A stretch of DNA of 64,000 bases from Sphingomonadaceae bacterium (GTDB taxonomy: Bacteria > Pseudomonadota > Alphaproteobacteria > Sphingomonadales > Sphingomonadaceae): positions 25,440 through 89,439 of the forward strand of contig JANYGB010000053.1 in the NCBI GenBank assembly GCA_025359445.1. Direction: 5' to 3'. Positions 52,784-63,858 of this stretch are shown here, piece after piece. The notes beneath the pieces were generated by a model, which was not told where the DNA came from, ran no database searches, and was given only the letters and a program-made list of their open reading frames with translations. A program made the position numbers and the translations under genes. Each line of letters opens with the position of its first letter. Position 1 is the first letter of the stretch.

Positions 52784-52859
52784 TGGTGCCCGGGGGCGGA
52801 TTCGAACCACCGACACGCGGATTTTCAATCCGCTGCTCTACCAACTGAGCTACCCGGGC
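52784..52859 (-). tRNA. tRNA-Phe (GAA)
   Basis: Reverse complement GCCCGGGTAGCTCAGTTGGTAGAGCAGCGGATTGAAAATCCGCGTGTCGGTGGTTCGAATCCGCCCCCGGGCACCA; cloverleaf arms, anticodon GAA, encoded CCA. Confidence 0.97.
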
Positions 52860-52943
52860 CAAGCTGCATGGCGGTCCTGAAACAGGTCCACCGGGCGGCT
52901 GGAAGCGCGCGTATGGCGAAGGCTGCCGCGCTTGGCAACCCCA

Positions 52944-53108
52944 TTATGGCTCGCCGTCATCCTCATCTTGGACGGGCGCGACAGGCAGGGCGTAACCATC
53001 TTCGAGCCAGCGCACGAGATCGCGGTCCTTGCACCGCGAGGAACAGAACGGGGTGAACTCCTCGGCTCGCGGTTTGCGGCAGATCGGGCATTTGCGAATG
53101 GTCGTCAT
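52944..53108 (-). CDS. yacG: DNA gyrase inhibitor YacG (zinc-binding)
   Basis: [42 protein letters not shown]. Confidence 0.93.
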   Translation of the reverse strand: MTTIRKCPICRKPRAEEFTPFCSSRCKDRDLVRWLEDGYALPVAPVQDEDDGEP

Positions 53109-54064
53109 AAGGGCGTGGACTGCGCGAAAGCGCCGTCGAGGGCAAGCCCGGGGCGTTCCTCCCAGCGCAGCACGCGCCCGGTCCGGCGTGCCACTTCGGC
53201 TCCCCATTCCGGGCCGATGGCGCGGCGCACTGCGGGGCTTGCAGTGATCAGCAGCACGCCTGGCTCGGTGACTCGCTCAGCCCGGCGCAGCAACATCCTC
53301 GCGGCGGCTTCGGCGCGGTTCGCCGCCAAAGCGTGAAGCAACGAAGCGCGTTCAAGCCGGGCCACTAGCTGGACAAACCCAAACCCGTTCATCGCGGTGC
53401 GTTCATGCGGCCAATCGGCGAGCGCCTCGGCCAACGCAACATCGACCGCTTGCCGGTCGGCTTTGGCTGCCAGCGTGGGGAAATCGATGCCGATCGATCC
53501 GGCTAGGTCCATCCGCGGGAGGACTTGCGCCAGCGCTGCAACCGCGGCCAGCGACAGTTCGCGCGGGGGCAGGGTGCCGTCGATATCGATCACGGTCATC
53601 GCCGGGGTCGGGCTGACTGTCAGCGCGCCACCGGGAAATTCCGCCGTGCTGCTCCACGCTTCGGCAAACAGGTCTTCCCAGATGCCGGCGGGAAATTCGC
53701 GGACGATGCGGGCATCCAGCGTCTGGGCCAAAGTGGGAGCTGGGCACGGAGCGAGTTCGGTGGGGCGCGCCTGCGCGCGCTTGAGCCGTCCGCTCTCGGC
53801 CATCGCGGCGCGGGTCACGACCAGCCGCAGCGCCGCTCCTTCGCTTGCGTCGCGGGGCAGACCAGTGACGAGCACTTCCTCACCGCTCCTGAACCGGGCT
53901 GTGCCGCGCTTGGATCCGCCCATCCGCGAGACCAGAACAGCGTCGGCAACTTCGCCCGCGACCAGCGCGCCGTGGACTTGAAGCCGTGCCGCTATTGCAT
54001 CGCCGCCCTCCAGCAAGACCGCGCGATCCTCGCCGATGCCGGTTTCAACCAGCCACTCAGCCAA
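53105..54064 (-). CDS. Ribonuclease E/G-like protein
   Basis: [22 protein letters not shown]...[13 protein letters not shown]...[42 protein letters not shown] start likely. Confidence 0.8.
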   Translation of the reverse strand: MAEWLVETGIGEDRAVLLEGGDAIAARLQVHGALVAGEVADAVLVSRMGGSKRGTARFRSGEEVLVTGLPRDASEGAALRLVVTRAAMAESGRLKRAQARPTELAPCPAPTLAQTLDARIVREFPAGIWEDLFAEAWSSTAEFPGGALTVSPTPAMTVIDIDGTLPPRELSLAAVAALAQVLPRMDLAGSIGIDFPTLAAKADRQAVDVALAEALADWPHERTAMNGFGFVQLVARLERASLLHALAANRAEAAARMLLRRAERVTEPGVLLITASPAVRRAIGPEWGAEVARRTGRVLRWEERPGLALDGAFAQSTPL

Positions 54065-54632
54065 TCGTAAATCCTGCCGCCTTGAGCAGCGCGCGTGTTT
54101 CGAACAAAGGCAGCCCGACAACGCCCGAATGGCTCCCGGAAATCCACGCGATCAAGCCCTCAGCGCTGCCTTGAATGGCATAGCCGCCGGCCTTACCGTG
54201 CCATTCGCCGCCCGCGATATAGGCATCGATTTCGGCGGCGGAGAGCGGCTTGAAGCGCACGATCGTTTCGGACAAGCGCTCGCGCAGCGTACCGTCTGGA
54301 GCGAGCAGGGCAATTGCCGAGAGCACGCGGTGGCGGCGGCCCGACATCAGCTTGAGGCACCGCCGCGCGGTGGCTTCGTCTTCGACCTTGGGCAGGATCC
54401 TGCGGCCCAGCGCCACCACGGTATCGCCCGCCAGCACAAATGCGCCGCCTCCAACCACCGCTCGGGATTTTTCCTGCGCCATCCGCGCTGCATAGACGCG
54501 CGGCAGTTCGGCCTTGCGCGGGGTTTCGTCGATATCGGCAGCGGCGATGGCGCTCGGCACGATGCCCAGCCGCGCGATCAGTTCGCGGCGACGCGGGCTG
54601 GCGGACGCTAATATCAGCTCAGGCGCGGGCAC
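54057..54632 (-). CDS. maf: Maf family nucleoside triphosphate pyrophosphatase
   Basis: [63 protein letters not shown]. Confidence 0.94.
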   Translation of the reverse strand: MPAPELILASASPRRRELIARLGIVPSAIAAADIDETPRKAELPRVYAARMAQEKSRAVVGGGAFVLAGDTVVALGRRILPKVEDEATARRCLKLMSGRRHRVLSAIALLAPDGTLRERLSETIVRFKPLSAAEIDAYIAGGEWHGKAGGYAIQGSAEGLIAWISGSHSGVVGLPLFETRALLKAAGFTIG

Positions 54633-54641
54633 GCGCCGGGT

Positions 54642-54890
54642 TTAGCCGAACTGGCCGGGGCCACCGCGGCCGGGCATGAAGCGGTACGTGATCCGCCCCT
54701 TGGTCAGATCGTAAGGGGTCAGTTCGACCAGCACTTCATCGCCAACCAGCACACGGATGCGGTTCTTGCGCATTTTACCCGCGGTGTGGCCAAGGATTTC
54801 GTGGTCGTTTTCGAGGCGGACGCGGAACATGGCGTTGGGCAGCAGTTCAACCACCGTTCCGCGCATTTCGAGCAGTTCTTCTTTCGCCAT
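54642..54890 (-). CDS. infA: Translation initiation factor IF-1
   Basis: [70 protein letters not shown]. Confidence 0.98.
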   Translation of the reverse strand: MAKEELLEMRGTVVELLPNAMFRVRLENDHEILGHTAGKMRKNRIRVLVGDEVLVELTPYDLTKGRITYRFMPGRGGPGQFG

Positions 54891-55133
54891 CCGGCTTAAA
54901 GTCCGTGTGTTCTGGTGTTCATTGCCGCGCCCATAGCGACGCTTGGCGCAAAAGGCCATAGCTGCGCGCGTGCAAAATGACTGGCACTGCTGTTGGTCGA
55001 TATGGATGGTACGCCTGACAATTTGTTACACGACTGCGGGTTGCCAGCCGGGAACCCCTTCGCCAGTGCAGCAATTGTATCAGTAAGTTGATCGCCCCTC
55101 GCTGGGGCTCCACGGAAATATTGAGCCCAAATA

Positions 55134-57704
55134 ATGCGCAAGATTGTCACTATCCCGCTAGCCTTGTGGGCCGCACCGGCCTTTGCGCAAAGCGCCGAGC
55201 CGGTGGCTGAGCCAAGCCCGGTGGCCACGCCCGCAGCCGAGGCCGAAGCCGATGCGCCGTTACAGACGATGCAGGTTGCGGCCGACCCGGACGGTGACCT
55301 CAAGACCGATATCGTGGTGACCGCGCCGAGCATCAAAGGCCAGGTCGATACGGTCGAAGCACCGATTGCGACGCTGAACGAGGCTGACATCCAGGCCACC
55401 GGAGCCAGTTCGGTGGGCGAATTGCTGACCCGGATCAGCCCGCAGACCGGTTCTGGCCGGGGCCGCGGCGGCGGCGGAATGCCGGTGGTGCTGGTCAACG
55501 GCCAGCGGGTGACCAACTTTCGCGAGCTGCGCAATTTCCCGCCCGAGGCGATCCGCCGGGTCGAAATCCTGCCCGAGACGGTGGCGCTGAAATACGGCTT
55601 TCCGCCCGATACGCGCGTGGTCAACCTAATCCTCAAGCCCAAGTTCCGCAGCAAGTCGGTCGAGCTCAGTTATGGCTTGCCGACACTTGGCGGGTTCAGC
55701 ATCTCGGCGCTGGAAGGTTCGCTGACCCGGATCGATGGACCCGCGCGGCTCAGCCTGACCGCCTCGACCGACGATACGACGCCGCTGTTCGAAAGCGAGC
55801 GCGGCGTGATCCAGCAACCCTCGGCGCGGCCCACGGTCGGGACCGATCCGCAGGGCGCGCAATACCGCAGTCTAATCGGCGATTCGCGCAATTTCGGGCT
55901 CAACGCGGCGTGGACCCGGGGGATCGGCAAGGACGGGATGGGCGGATCGTTCAGCCTCAGCGGCGCGGCCAACCGCTCGGACAGCCATTCATACCAAGGC
56001 CTCGACGCGGTGGTGCTGACCGATCCAGGCAGCGACAGCGTGCTGCGGACCTTGCCCGGCGCGCTCGAACGAGTCAGCCACATCACCACGCTCCAGGCCG
56101 GCGCGGGATACAATACCTTCCTTGGCACCTGGCAGCTCAACACCACCGTGGACGGATCGCACATCGAGAGCAATTCGCAGTTCGATCGCCGCGCCAACAC
56201 CGCTTCGCTGATCAGCGCGGCTGCAGCGGGCACACTGCCGATCATCGGGCCACTGCCGATATTGCCCGATGCCGGGTTCGATACGACTTCGAGCAAGGTC
56301 AATTCGCTGACCTCGCTCGCCACGTTGATCGGGCGGCCGCTGCGGGTTCCGGCTGGCTCGGTCAGCGCGACTTTCAAGGCCGGTTACGCCTGGTCTGGGA
56401 TCGCCAGTAGCGACAGCCGCAGCACGACCGGCGACGTCAACCTGACCCGCGGCGACTTGTCGGTGGGCACCAACCTGTCGATCCCACTGACCAGCCGCCG
56501 TGAACACTTCGGCGAGGGCATCGGCGATCTCACGCTCAATCTCAGTGCGGGGTATGACAACTTGTCCGACTTCGGCTCGCTCACCGACTGGAGTTCCAGC
56601 CTGACCTGGGCACCGACCGCGAAATTGAGCCTGGGGGCAAGTTACATCGTCAACCAGGCGGCACCGTCGCTCAGCCAGTTGGGCAATCCGCAAGCAATCA
56701 CGCTGAACGTCCCGGTTTACGATTTCAGCCGCGGCCAGACCGCGCTGGTTTCGATCACCACCGGCGGCAATCCGCTGCTGATCAAGGAACAGCAACGCGA
56801 TCTGAAGTTTTCGGCCAACTGGCAGCTGCCATTTATCAGCAATTCCAACGTGGTCGTCGAATACTTCCGCAACCGCTCGGACAATGTCAGCGCCAGCTTC
56901 CCGATTCTCACCCCCGGTATCGAAGCTGCTTTTCCGGGCCGGGTGGTGCGCGATGCAGGCGGGCGACTGGTCAGCATCGATCAGCGCCCGGTGACCTTCG
57001 CGCGGCAAGATGGATCGCGGCTGCGCTGGGGGTTCAACACCTCGGGCGGATTCGGCACCGCAGATCCCAACGCGGGCGGCGGCGGGATACCTGGACTCGG
57101 CGGGGGTGGCGGACGCCCCCCCGCCGGTGGGCCGCGCGGTGGCGGGCGCGGCGGGGGTGCCGGCCGCGGAGGCGGTGGCGGCGGCGGCATGGGCGGTCTG
57201 ATGGGCGGCCCCGGTGGCCAGCCGGGCCGCTGGAGCCTTGGCGTGTTCGATACCCTACAGTTCACAAACCGGGTGCTGGTCGCGCCGGGCGGACCGGCGC
57301 TCGACTTGCTGAACGGTGACGCGCTGTCAGGCGGTGGCACTCCGCGTCACACGATAGAATTCAATGGCGGCGTGTTCTACAAAGGGCTGGGGACTTTCAT
57401 CCAGGGCACCTGGTCGTCGCCGACGACGCTGCAAGCTTCGGGCTTGTCCGGGACCAGCGATCTGCGCTTTGGCAGCGTGACGCTGATCAACATGTTTGTG
57501 TTCTTCGATTTCAATCAGCGGCCCAAACTGATCAGGAATGTGCCGTTCCTGAAAGGGGCGCGGCTTTCGCTGCGGTTCGAGAACCTGCTCGGATCACGCC
57601 AACGCGTGACTGATGCGAGCGGGGCAGTGCCGTTATCGTATCAGGCCGATTATCTTGATCCGCGCGGGCGAGTGATCAGGATCGAGCTGCGTAAATCATT
57701 CTGA
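55134..57704 (+). CDS. TonB-dependent receptor-like outer membrane protein with Gly-rich insert
   Basis: Signal peptide; plug-like PVVLVNGQRVTNFRELRNFPPEAIRRVEILPETVALKYGFPPDTRVVNLIL; C-terminal beta strands. Confidence 0.85.
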   Translation: MRKIVTIPLALWAAPAFAQSAEPVAEPSPVATPAAEAEADAPLQTMQVAADPDGDLKTDIVVTAPSIKGQVDTVEAPIATLNEADIQATGASSVGELLTRISPQTGSGRGRGGGGMPVVLVNGQRVTNFRELRNFPPEAIRRVEILPETVALKYGFPPDTRVVNLILKPKFRSKSVELSYGLPTLGGFSISALEGSLTRIDGPARLSLTASTDDTTPLFESERGVIQQPSARPTVGTDPQGAQYRSLIGDSRNFGLNAAWTRGIGKDGMGGSFSLSGAANRSDSHSYQGLDAVVLTDPGSDSVLRTLPGALERVSHITTLQAGAGYNTFLGTWQLNTTVDGSHIESNSQFDRRANTASLISAAAAGTLPIIGPLPILPDAGFDTTSSKVNSLTSLATLIGRPLRVPAGSVSATFKAGYAWSGIASSDSRSTTGDVNLTRGDLSVGTNLSIPLTSRREHFGEGIGDLTLNLSAGYDNLSDFGSLTDWSSSLTWAPTAKLSLGASYIVNQAAPSLSQLGNPQAITLNVPVYDFSRGQTALVSITTGGNPLLIKEQQRDLKFSANWQLPFISNSNVVVEYFRNRSDNVSASFPILTPGIEAAFPGRVVRDAGGRLVSIDQRPVTFARQDGSRLRWGFNTSGGFGTADPNAGGGGIPGLGGGGGRPPAGGPRGGGRGGGAGRGGGGGGGMGGLMGGPGGQPGRWSLGVFDTLQFTNRVLVAPGGPALDLLNGDALSGGGTPRHTIEFNGGVFYKGLGTFIQGTWSSPTTLQASGLSGTSDLRFGSVTLINMFVFFDFNQRPKLIRNVPFLKGARLSLRFENLLGSRQRVTDASGAVPLSYQADYLDPRGRVIRIELRKSF

Positions 57705-57706
57705 GC

Positions 57707-57733
57707 GGCCTTCCCGCACGGCGCGGGAAGGCC
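57707..57733. terminator. Hairpin between convergent genes
   Basis: GGCCTTCCCGC-acggc-GCGGGAAGGCC, perfect 11-bp stem. Confidence 0.6.
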
Positions 57734-57741
57734 GGTTCACA

Positions 57742-58173
57742 TCAGTGGTACACGCCGATCAGTAAGTGCAGGCACAGCGCAATCAGCGCCAGGCTGGACA
57801 AGGCAAACAAGGCGAAGCGCACAACCACCCGGTTGCTGATTGCTTGAACCAGCGAGTGGACAATGCGCAGGAGTACGTAAGCCCAAGCGATTTCGGCGTT
57901 CAAGCCGTCGCCCATGCCAGTAATGGCGAGCGCCAAGGCCACCGCGTAGAACACCGTCGGCGCTTCGTGCAGGTGGTTGTAGTTATGCGCGATCCACTGG
58001 ACTTTGCCGGGCAGCACCTCGTCGAGGCTTTTGCCGGTGCCACCGACCAGCGTCTTGCTGTCAATGCCCGCCTTGCGCATCGCCGGGATGCGGGTGATGT
58101 ACATCCACAGCCACATCACCATGGTCCACATGGCGAGAACCGCCATGGGTTTGAGAATTTCAGCTTGAATCAT
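57742..58173 (-). CDS. MAPEG family protein
   Basis: KVQWIAHNYNHLHEAPTVFYAVALALA; four TM segments. Confidence 0.88.
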   Translation of the reverse strand: MIQAEILKPMAVLAMWTMVMWLWMYITRIPAMRKAGIDSKTLVGGTGKSLDEVLPGKVQWIAHNYNHLHEAPTVFYAVALALAITGMGDGLNAEIAWAYVLLRIVHSLVQAISNRVVVRFALFALSSLALIALCLHLLIGVYH

Positions 58174-58616
58174 TACATCCCTCCCGTTTTCAATGCAGTC
58201 AGTTCAAAAGCGTGGATTGCCAGGATCAACAGGCAAACCGTTGACAATATGAACAGCGTGAAGCGTACCGGCAGCTTGTTGACCGTGGCCTGCCAGACCG
58301 AATGAACGATGCGCAGCGCAACATAGCCCCATGCAAATCCGACATCGCTGGCGCTCGCACCCATTAACGCGAGGATCACCACCGTCGGGTAAAAGATCGT
58401 CGGCTGTTCCATCAGGTGCATGTAATTGTGCGATTTCCACTGCACGGAATCGGGCAGCACACCGTCAAGGTTCTGACCGCGCCCGCCCGGCGCAGCGTTC
58501 TTGATATTGGTGCCGATCTTCGAAAGCGCTGGAAACCGCGTCACTGCGGTCCAGATCAACATAATCAGCGACCACAGCACCAATACGGCTGCGGGCGCGA
58601 GCATTTGCGCTTGCAT
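58173..58616 (-). CDS. MAPEG family protein (tandem paralog)
   Basis: VQWKSHNYMHLMEQPTIFYPTVVILALMGA; four TM segments. Confidence 0.88.
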   Translation of the reverse strand: MQAQMLAPAAVLVLWSLIMLIWTAVTRFPALSKIGTNIKNAAPGGRGQNLDGVLPDSVQWKSHNYMHLMEQPTIFYPTVVILALMGASASDVGFAWGYVALRIVHSVWQATVNKLPVRFTLFILSTVCLLILAIHAFELTALKTGGM

Positions 58617-58684
58617 GCAATTTCCCCCTCTTATGCTTCCCGGGGGGCAAGGTGTTCTGCAGCGCGCCGATTGTCAATTGTGGC

Positions 58685-59677
58685 CTAGTCGGCGCTGGCA
58701 ATGACCTTGGCAAAGGCTGCGGCATCGGTGTTGCCGCCCGACAGGATGATGACGGTGCATCCCTCGAGGCTGACCTTGCCTGCCAGCGCTGCTGCCAGCG
58801 CCGCCGCACCGCCGGGCTCAATTACCAGATGCAGTGCCGAAAACGCCCAGCGCTGCGCCGCGCGAACCTCGGCCGGAGTGACCGCCAGCCCGAACGGCAC
58901 CCGGCCTTTGAGCACGGCAAAGTTGATCGGGCGGGTCGCCGGGGTTTGCAGCGCATCGCAATCGGTCGGCGCGGAGGTATCGGCCACCCCGACGATTTCG
59001 CCGCGCTCAAGGCTGATTCGCACGTCGTCCCAGCCTTCGGGTTCTACGGGCACGATTGCCGCATCGGGGCAAGCGAGCGACAACCCGGCGGTCAGCCCGC
59101 CGCCACCGCATGGGGCGACGATCCGGGTCGGGCCGTCCAGCCCGCGCGCCGCCAGTTGCGCCGTAATCTCCAGCCCGGCCGAGCCCTGGCCCTCGATCAC
59201 CCACGGATCGCCGAACGCATGGACCAGCACCGCGCCGCTTTGATCGATCAGGCGCTGGGCAACCGCATCGCGGTCTTCGCCGCCCGCGCGGTCGTAAAGC
59301 ACAACTTTGGCGCCCAGCGCGCGGGTCGCATCGAGTTTTACTTGCGGGGCGTTGGCGGGCAGAACGATGGTTGCGTCGATCCCGAGCGCGCGTGCGGCCC
59401 AGGCCACACCCTGTGCGTGATTGCCGCTCGAAACGCCGACGACGCCCATTGCGCGCTCGGCCTCGGTCAAGTCGCTCAGCCGGTGCCACGCGCCGCGGAT
59501 CTTGAACGAACCGATCGGCTGCAGGCTCTCGGCCTTGAGCCAGACGCGGGTGCCGTTGATTTCGGCTTCGAGCAGCGGGGTTTGCGCTAGCAGCTGGGCG
59601 ATCTTGGCCGCTGCTCTGGCAACTCCGGCTGCGCTAGGCCCATGCTGTTCAAGAATTGGCATTTGTTGTGCGGACAT
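58685..59677 (-). CDS. Threonine/serine dehydratase-like PLP enzyme
   Basis: GSFKIRGAWHRLSDL (SxKxRG), VSSGNHAQGVAWAA, PCGGGGLTAGLSLA, LSGGNTD. Confidence 0.93.
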   Translation of the reverse strand: MSAQQMPILEQHGPSAAGVARAAAKIAQLLAQTPLLEAEINGTRVWLKAESLQPIGSFKIRGAWHRLSDLTEAERAMGVVGVSSGNHAQGVAWAARALGIDATIVLPANAPQVKLDATRALGAKVVLYDRAGGEDRDAVAQRLIDQSGAVLVHAFGDPWVIEGQGSAGLEITAQLAARGLDGPTRIVAPCGGGGLTAGLSLACPDAAIVPVEPEGWDDVRISLERGEIVGVADTSAPTDCDALQTPATRPINFAVLKGRVPFGLAVTPAEVRAAQRWAFSALHLVIEPGGAAALAAALAGKVSLEGCTVIILSGGNTDAAAFAKVIASAD

Positions 59678-59725
59678 GAAACAATCCTATATGCGGGTTC
59701 GCGTGCGATAAAGGAGATTCACGGC

Positions 59726-60936
<1,211 letters not shown>

Positions 60937-60937
<1 letters not shown>

Positions 60938-61320
60938 TGCGTTGGTCGATAGTCTGGATCTGCGCGACCTTTGCCTTAGCTCCAGGGAGTTTGTCGGCAG
61001 CACCCGGATTACCGTTGATTCCACCTGCGTACTGGGGTGAGTTTTCGCCCAACCCTGCCTATTGTGGGCTTCCGATTTATATGGACGACGATGCGCCTAA
61101 AATCGCGGCAAGCAACAATCGTATATGGGTACGCGCAGACTACGTTCGTAATTTTGCACACAGGAGACACGTAGTCGCGGTTATCAAGTCACCTCGAGGT
61201 CTGATTTTGCAGTTCGATCTGCAAATTGACGAGATTCCTCCTCCCGGCCGTTTTGAATTGTCCAAGGATGGCGAGGTGCTTAATCACCGCTGGCGGCGTT
61301 GCCATGTGAAAGAGAAATAA
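60937..61320 (+). CDS. Hypothetical secreted protein
   Basis: ATG overlaps upstream stop (TGATG); signal peptide MRWSIVWICATFALAPGSLSAAP. Confidence 0.65.
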
Positions 61321-61321
61321 G

Positions 61322-62557
61322 GTGGAAACCAGAGCCGGCGATCCGGGGCCCTTTGCCCACTTCGACCTTTCCCGCGTCGATAGCCCCGCGTTTGTAGTCG
61401 ATGCCGCGCGGCTGCGGGCTAACCTCTCGGTGCTGGCCGACGTGCGCGACCGGGCGGGGATCAAGATGCTCGCGGCATTGAAGGCCTTTTCGATGTGGTC
61501 GACTGCGCCGATTATCGGCGAATACCTCGACGGGGTCTGCACCTCGGGGCTGTGGGAAGCGCGGCTCGCCGGCGAGTTCTACGACGGCGAGATCACCACC
61601 TATTGCGCGGCCTACAAGCCCGAAGACTTGGACGAAATTCTGCGGCTGTCGGACCATGTCGTGTTCAATTCGCCGCAGCAGATCGTGCGGTGCAGCGCGA
61701 TCATTGCCGCCGCGCGCGACCGGGGGGTGATTTTCGACATCGGCCTGCGGATCAATCCGCTGCACCCGACCGGCGAAGTGCCGCGTTACGATCCGTGCGC
61801 GCCGCATTCGCGGCTCGGCTTCCCGATCGACCAGCTGACCGAGGAACATTTCGAGCTGATCGACGGGCTGCACATGCACACGCTGTGCGAACAGGATTTC
61901 GAACCGCTGCGCGAAACCTGGGACGTCGCGTTCGATTACCTTGAGCCGTTTTTCGGCCAGTTCGACTGGATCAATCTGGGCGGCGGGCACCACATCACCC
62001 GCGCCGATTACCAGCGCGATGAGCTGGTTCAGTTCCTGATCGATCTGAAAGACGATACCGGCGCGGAGGTTTACCTTGAACCCGGCGAAGCGGTAGCGCT
62101 CGACGCGGGCATTCTGGTCGGCACGCTGCTCGATCTGGGCGATAACGGGATGCCGGTTGCGATCACCGATATTTCCGCAACCTGCCATATGCCTGATGTG
62201 ATCGAGGCGCCTTATCGGCCTGCGATGCTGGGCGAGATTCCCCGCGAAGGCGGGGACCTCATGGCAGGTAGCGCAAACCCGCCTGAGGCCCCCGCCTTCG
62301 CGGGGGAGCAGGGGATAGTCCGGCTCGGCGGGCCCTCCTGCCTTGCCGGAGACGTGATCGGCGATTACCGCTTTGCCACCGGCCCGCGCGTCGGCCAGCG
62401 CTTCGCATTCCTCGATCAGGCGCATTATTCGATGGTCAAAACAACCACCTTCAACGGCGTGGCGCTGCCGTCGATCTGGCTGTGGGACTCGGACACCGAC
62501 AGCCTCGAATGCATCAAGCGGTTCACTTACGAGGACTTCCGCGATCGGCTGAGTTGA
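61322..62557 (+). CDS. nspC: Carboxynorspermidine decarboxylase with in-frame palindromic insertion
   Basis: SPAFVVDAARLRANLSVLADVRDRAGIKMLAALKAFSMW; NLGGGHHITRADY; VYLEPGEAVALDAG; RLGGPSCLAGDVIGDY. Confidence 0.94.
   Translation: METRAGDPGPFAHFDLSRVDSPAFVVDAARLRANLSVLADVRDRAGIKMLAALKAFSMWSTAPIIGEYLDGVCTSGLWEARLAGEFYDGEITTYCAAYKPEDLDEILRLSDHVVFNSPQQIVRCSAIIAAARDRGVIFDIGLRINPLHPTGEVPRYDPCAPHSRLGFPIDQLTEEHFELIDGLHMHTLCEQDFEPLRETWDVAFDYLEPFFGQFDWINLGGGHHITRADYQRDELVQFLIDLKDDTGAEVYLEPGEAVALDAGILVGTLLDLGDNGMPVAITDISATCHMPDVIEAPYRPAMLGEIPREGGDLMAGSANPPEAPAFAGEQGIVRLGGPSCLAGDVIGDYRFATGPRVGQRFAFLDQAHYSMVKTTTFNGVALPSIWLWDSDTDSLECIKRFTYEDFRDRLS
62236..62309. repeat. Palindromic element inside nspC coding sequence
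   Basis: GATTCCCCGCGAAGGCGGGGACCTCA (62236-62261) vs inverted TGAGGCCCCCGCCTTCGCGGGGGAGC (62284-62309). Confidence 0.85.
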
Positions 62558-62613
62558 ACAAACACTGGCGCAACCCATCGGCGAAGCTAAGCTCACCGCC
62601 AAGGGAGAGCCGC

Positions 62614-63858
62614 ATGCCAGACCAGATTCTCGACGCCCACACCAGCGATCCTGTCCTGATGGGCTGGCAGCAGGGCCTGCCGCCCGCGCCCGACAAGACC
62701 ATCCACTGGGCCGATGCCGGGCACATGCGCTTTCCCTCGCACCGCTATGCCTTCTCCAACATGCGCGAGTTTCTGCCGACTGCGCGGGTTTCGCGCGGGG
62801 CAGGGCCGGTGTGGGCGCTGCCGGTGGCGCTGCGCGACGATTTGGACGCGGTGCAGTTTCAGGCGCTCGACGATGGCCGCATGCTGACCTGGGAGCAGTC
62901 GCTGTTTGAAAACTTCACCGATGCGGTGGTCATTCTGCACCGCGGAACGATCGTCTATGAACGCTACTTCGGGGTCACCCGGCCCAACAGCACGCACATC
63001 GCGTTTTCGATCACCAAAAGCTACGTCGGTACGCTGGCGGAAATGCTGATCGCCGAGGGCAAGCTCAATCCCTCGGCCCCAGTAGCGGAGCTGATCCCTG
63101 AGCTGGCCGGCAGCGGGTTTGCCGATGCCACCTTGCGGCAGGTGCTCGACATGACCACCGCCCTCGATTTCTCGGAAGACTATACCGACGCCAATTCAGG
63201 CATCGGCGCGTTCTCGTTTGCGTTGGGGCTAACCCCGCGTCCGCCGGGCTATGCCGGGCCGACCGACGTGTTCAGTTACCTGCCAACCATCGCCAAGGCC
63301 GGGACGCATGGCGAGCGCTTCACGTACCGCACCTGCAACACCGAAGTGCTCGGCTGGATCGTTGCGCGCACCGCTGGCGTGCGGCTCGACCAGCTTTTGT
63401 CCGAACGGATCTGGGCGCCGCTGGGCATGGAGCAGGACGCCGATTTCCTGACCGATTCGACCGGGATGCCGTTTGCTGGCGGCGGGCTTAATCCGGTGCT
63501 GCGCGATATGGCCCGATTCGGTGAAGCAATGCGCTGCGACGGGCACGGCAACGGTGGCCAGAAAATTGCCCGCGAAGTGGTCGCCGGGATCAAGGCCGGG
63601 GGCAGCAAGGCCGAGTTTGCACCCGCCGGATACACCTACCTTCCGGACGGTTCGTACCGCAGCCAATGGTGGTCAATGCCCGGAAATCATGGCGCTTTTT
63701 CGGCACGCGGGATCCACGGCCAGGCAATCTATGTCGACCCCGCAGCGGAGGTGACTATCGCCCGGTTCGGCTCGCATCCGGTCGCGGCCAACACGCTGAT
63801 CGATGCTGCGACGCTGCCCGCATTCCGTGCCATCTCGGACCACCTTATGAAGGGGTGA
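62614..63858 (+). CDS. Serine hydrolase, class C beta-lactamase-related / 6-aminohexanoate-dimer hydrolase-like
   Basis: HIAFSITKSYVGTLAEMLIAEGKLNPSAPVAELIPELAGSGFADATLRQVLDMTTALDFSEDY (SxTK). Confidence 0.9.
   Translation: MPDQILDAHTSDPVLMGWQQGLPPAPDKTIHWADAGHMRFPSHRYAFSNMREFLPTARVSRGAGPVWALPVALRDDLDAVQFQALDDGRMLTWEQSLFENFTDAVVILHRGTIVYERYFGVTRPNSTHIAFSITKSYVGTLAEMLIAEGKLNPSAPVAELIPELAGSGFADATLRQVLDMTTALDFSEDYTDANSGIGAFSFALGLTPRPPGYAGPTDVFSYLPTIAKAGTHGERFTYRTCNTEVLGWIVARTAGVRLDQLLSERIWAPLGMEQDADFLTDSTGMPFAGGGLNPVLRDMARFGEAMRCDGHGNGGQKIAREVVAGIKAGGSKAEFAPAGYTYLPDGSYRSQWWSMPGNHGAFSARGIHGQAIYVDPAAEVTIARFGSHPVAANTLIDAATLPAFRAISDHLMKG

Larger units (their letters stand above)
44127..52806. mobile_element. 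Integrative genomic island at tRNA-Phe carrying a type III-like R-M system
   Basis: att-like direct repeats at both ends, integrase next to tRNA-Phe, second integrase, xis-like ORF, Res/Mod cargo. Confidence 0.85.
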
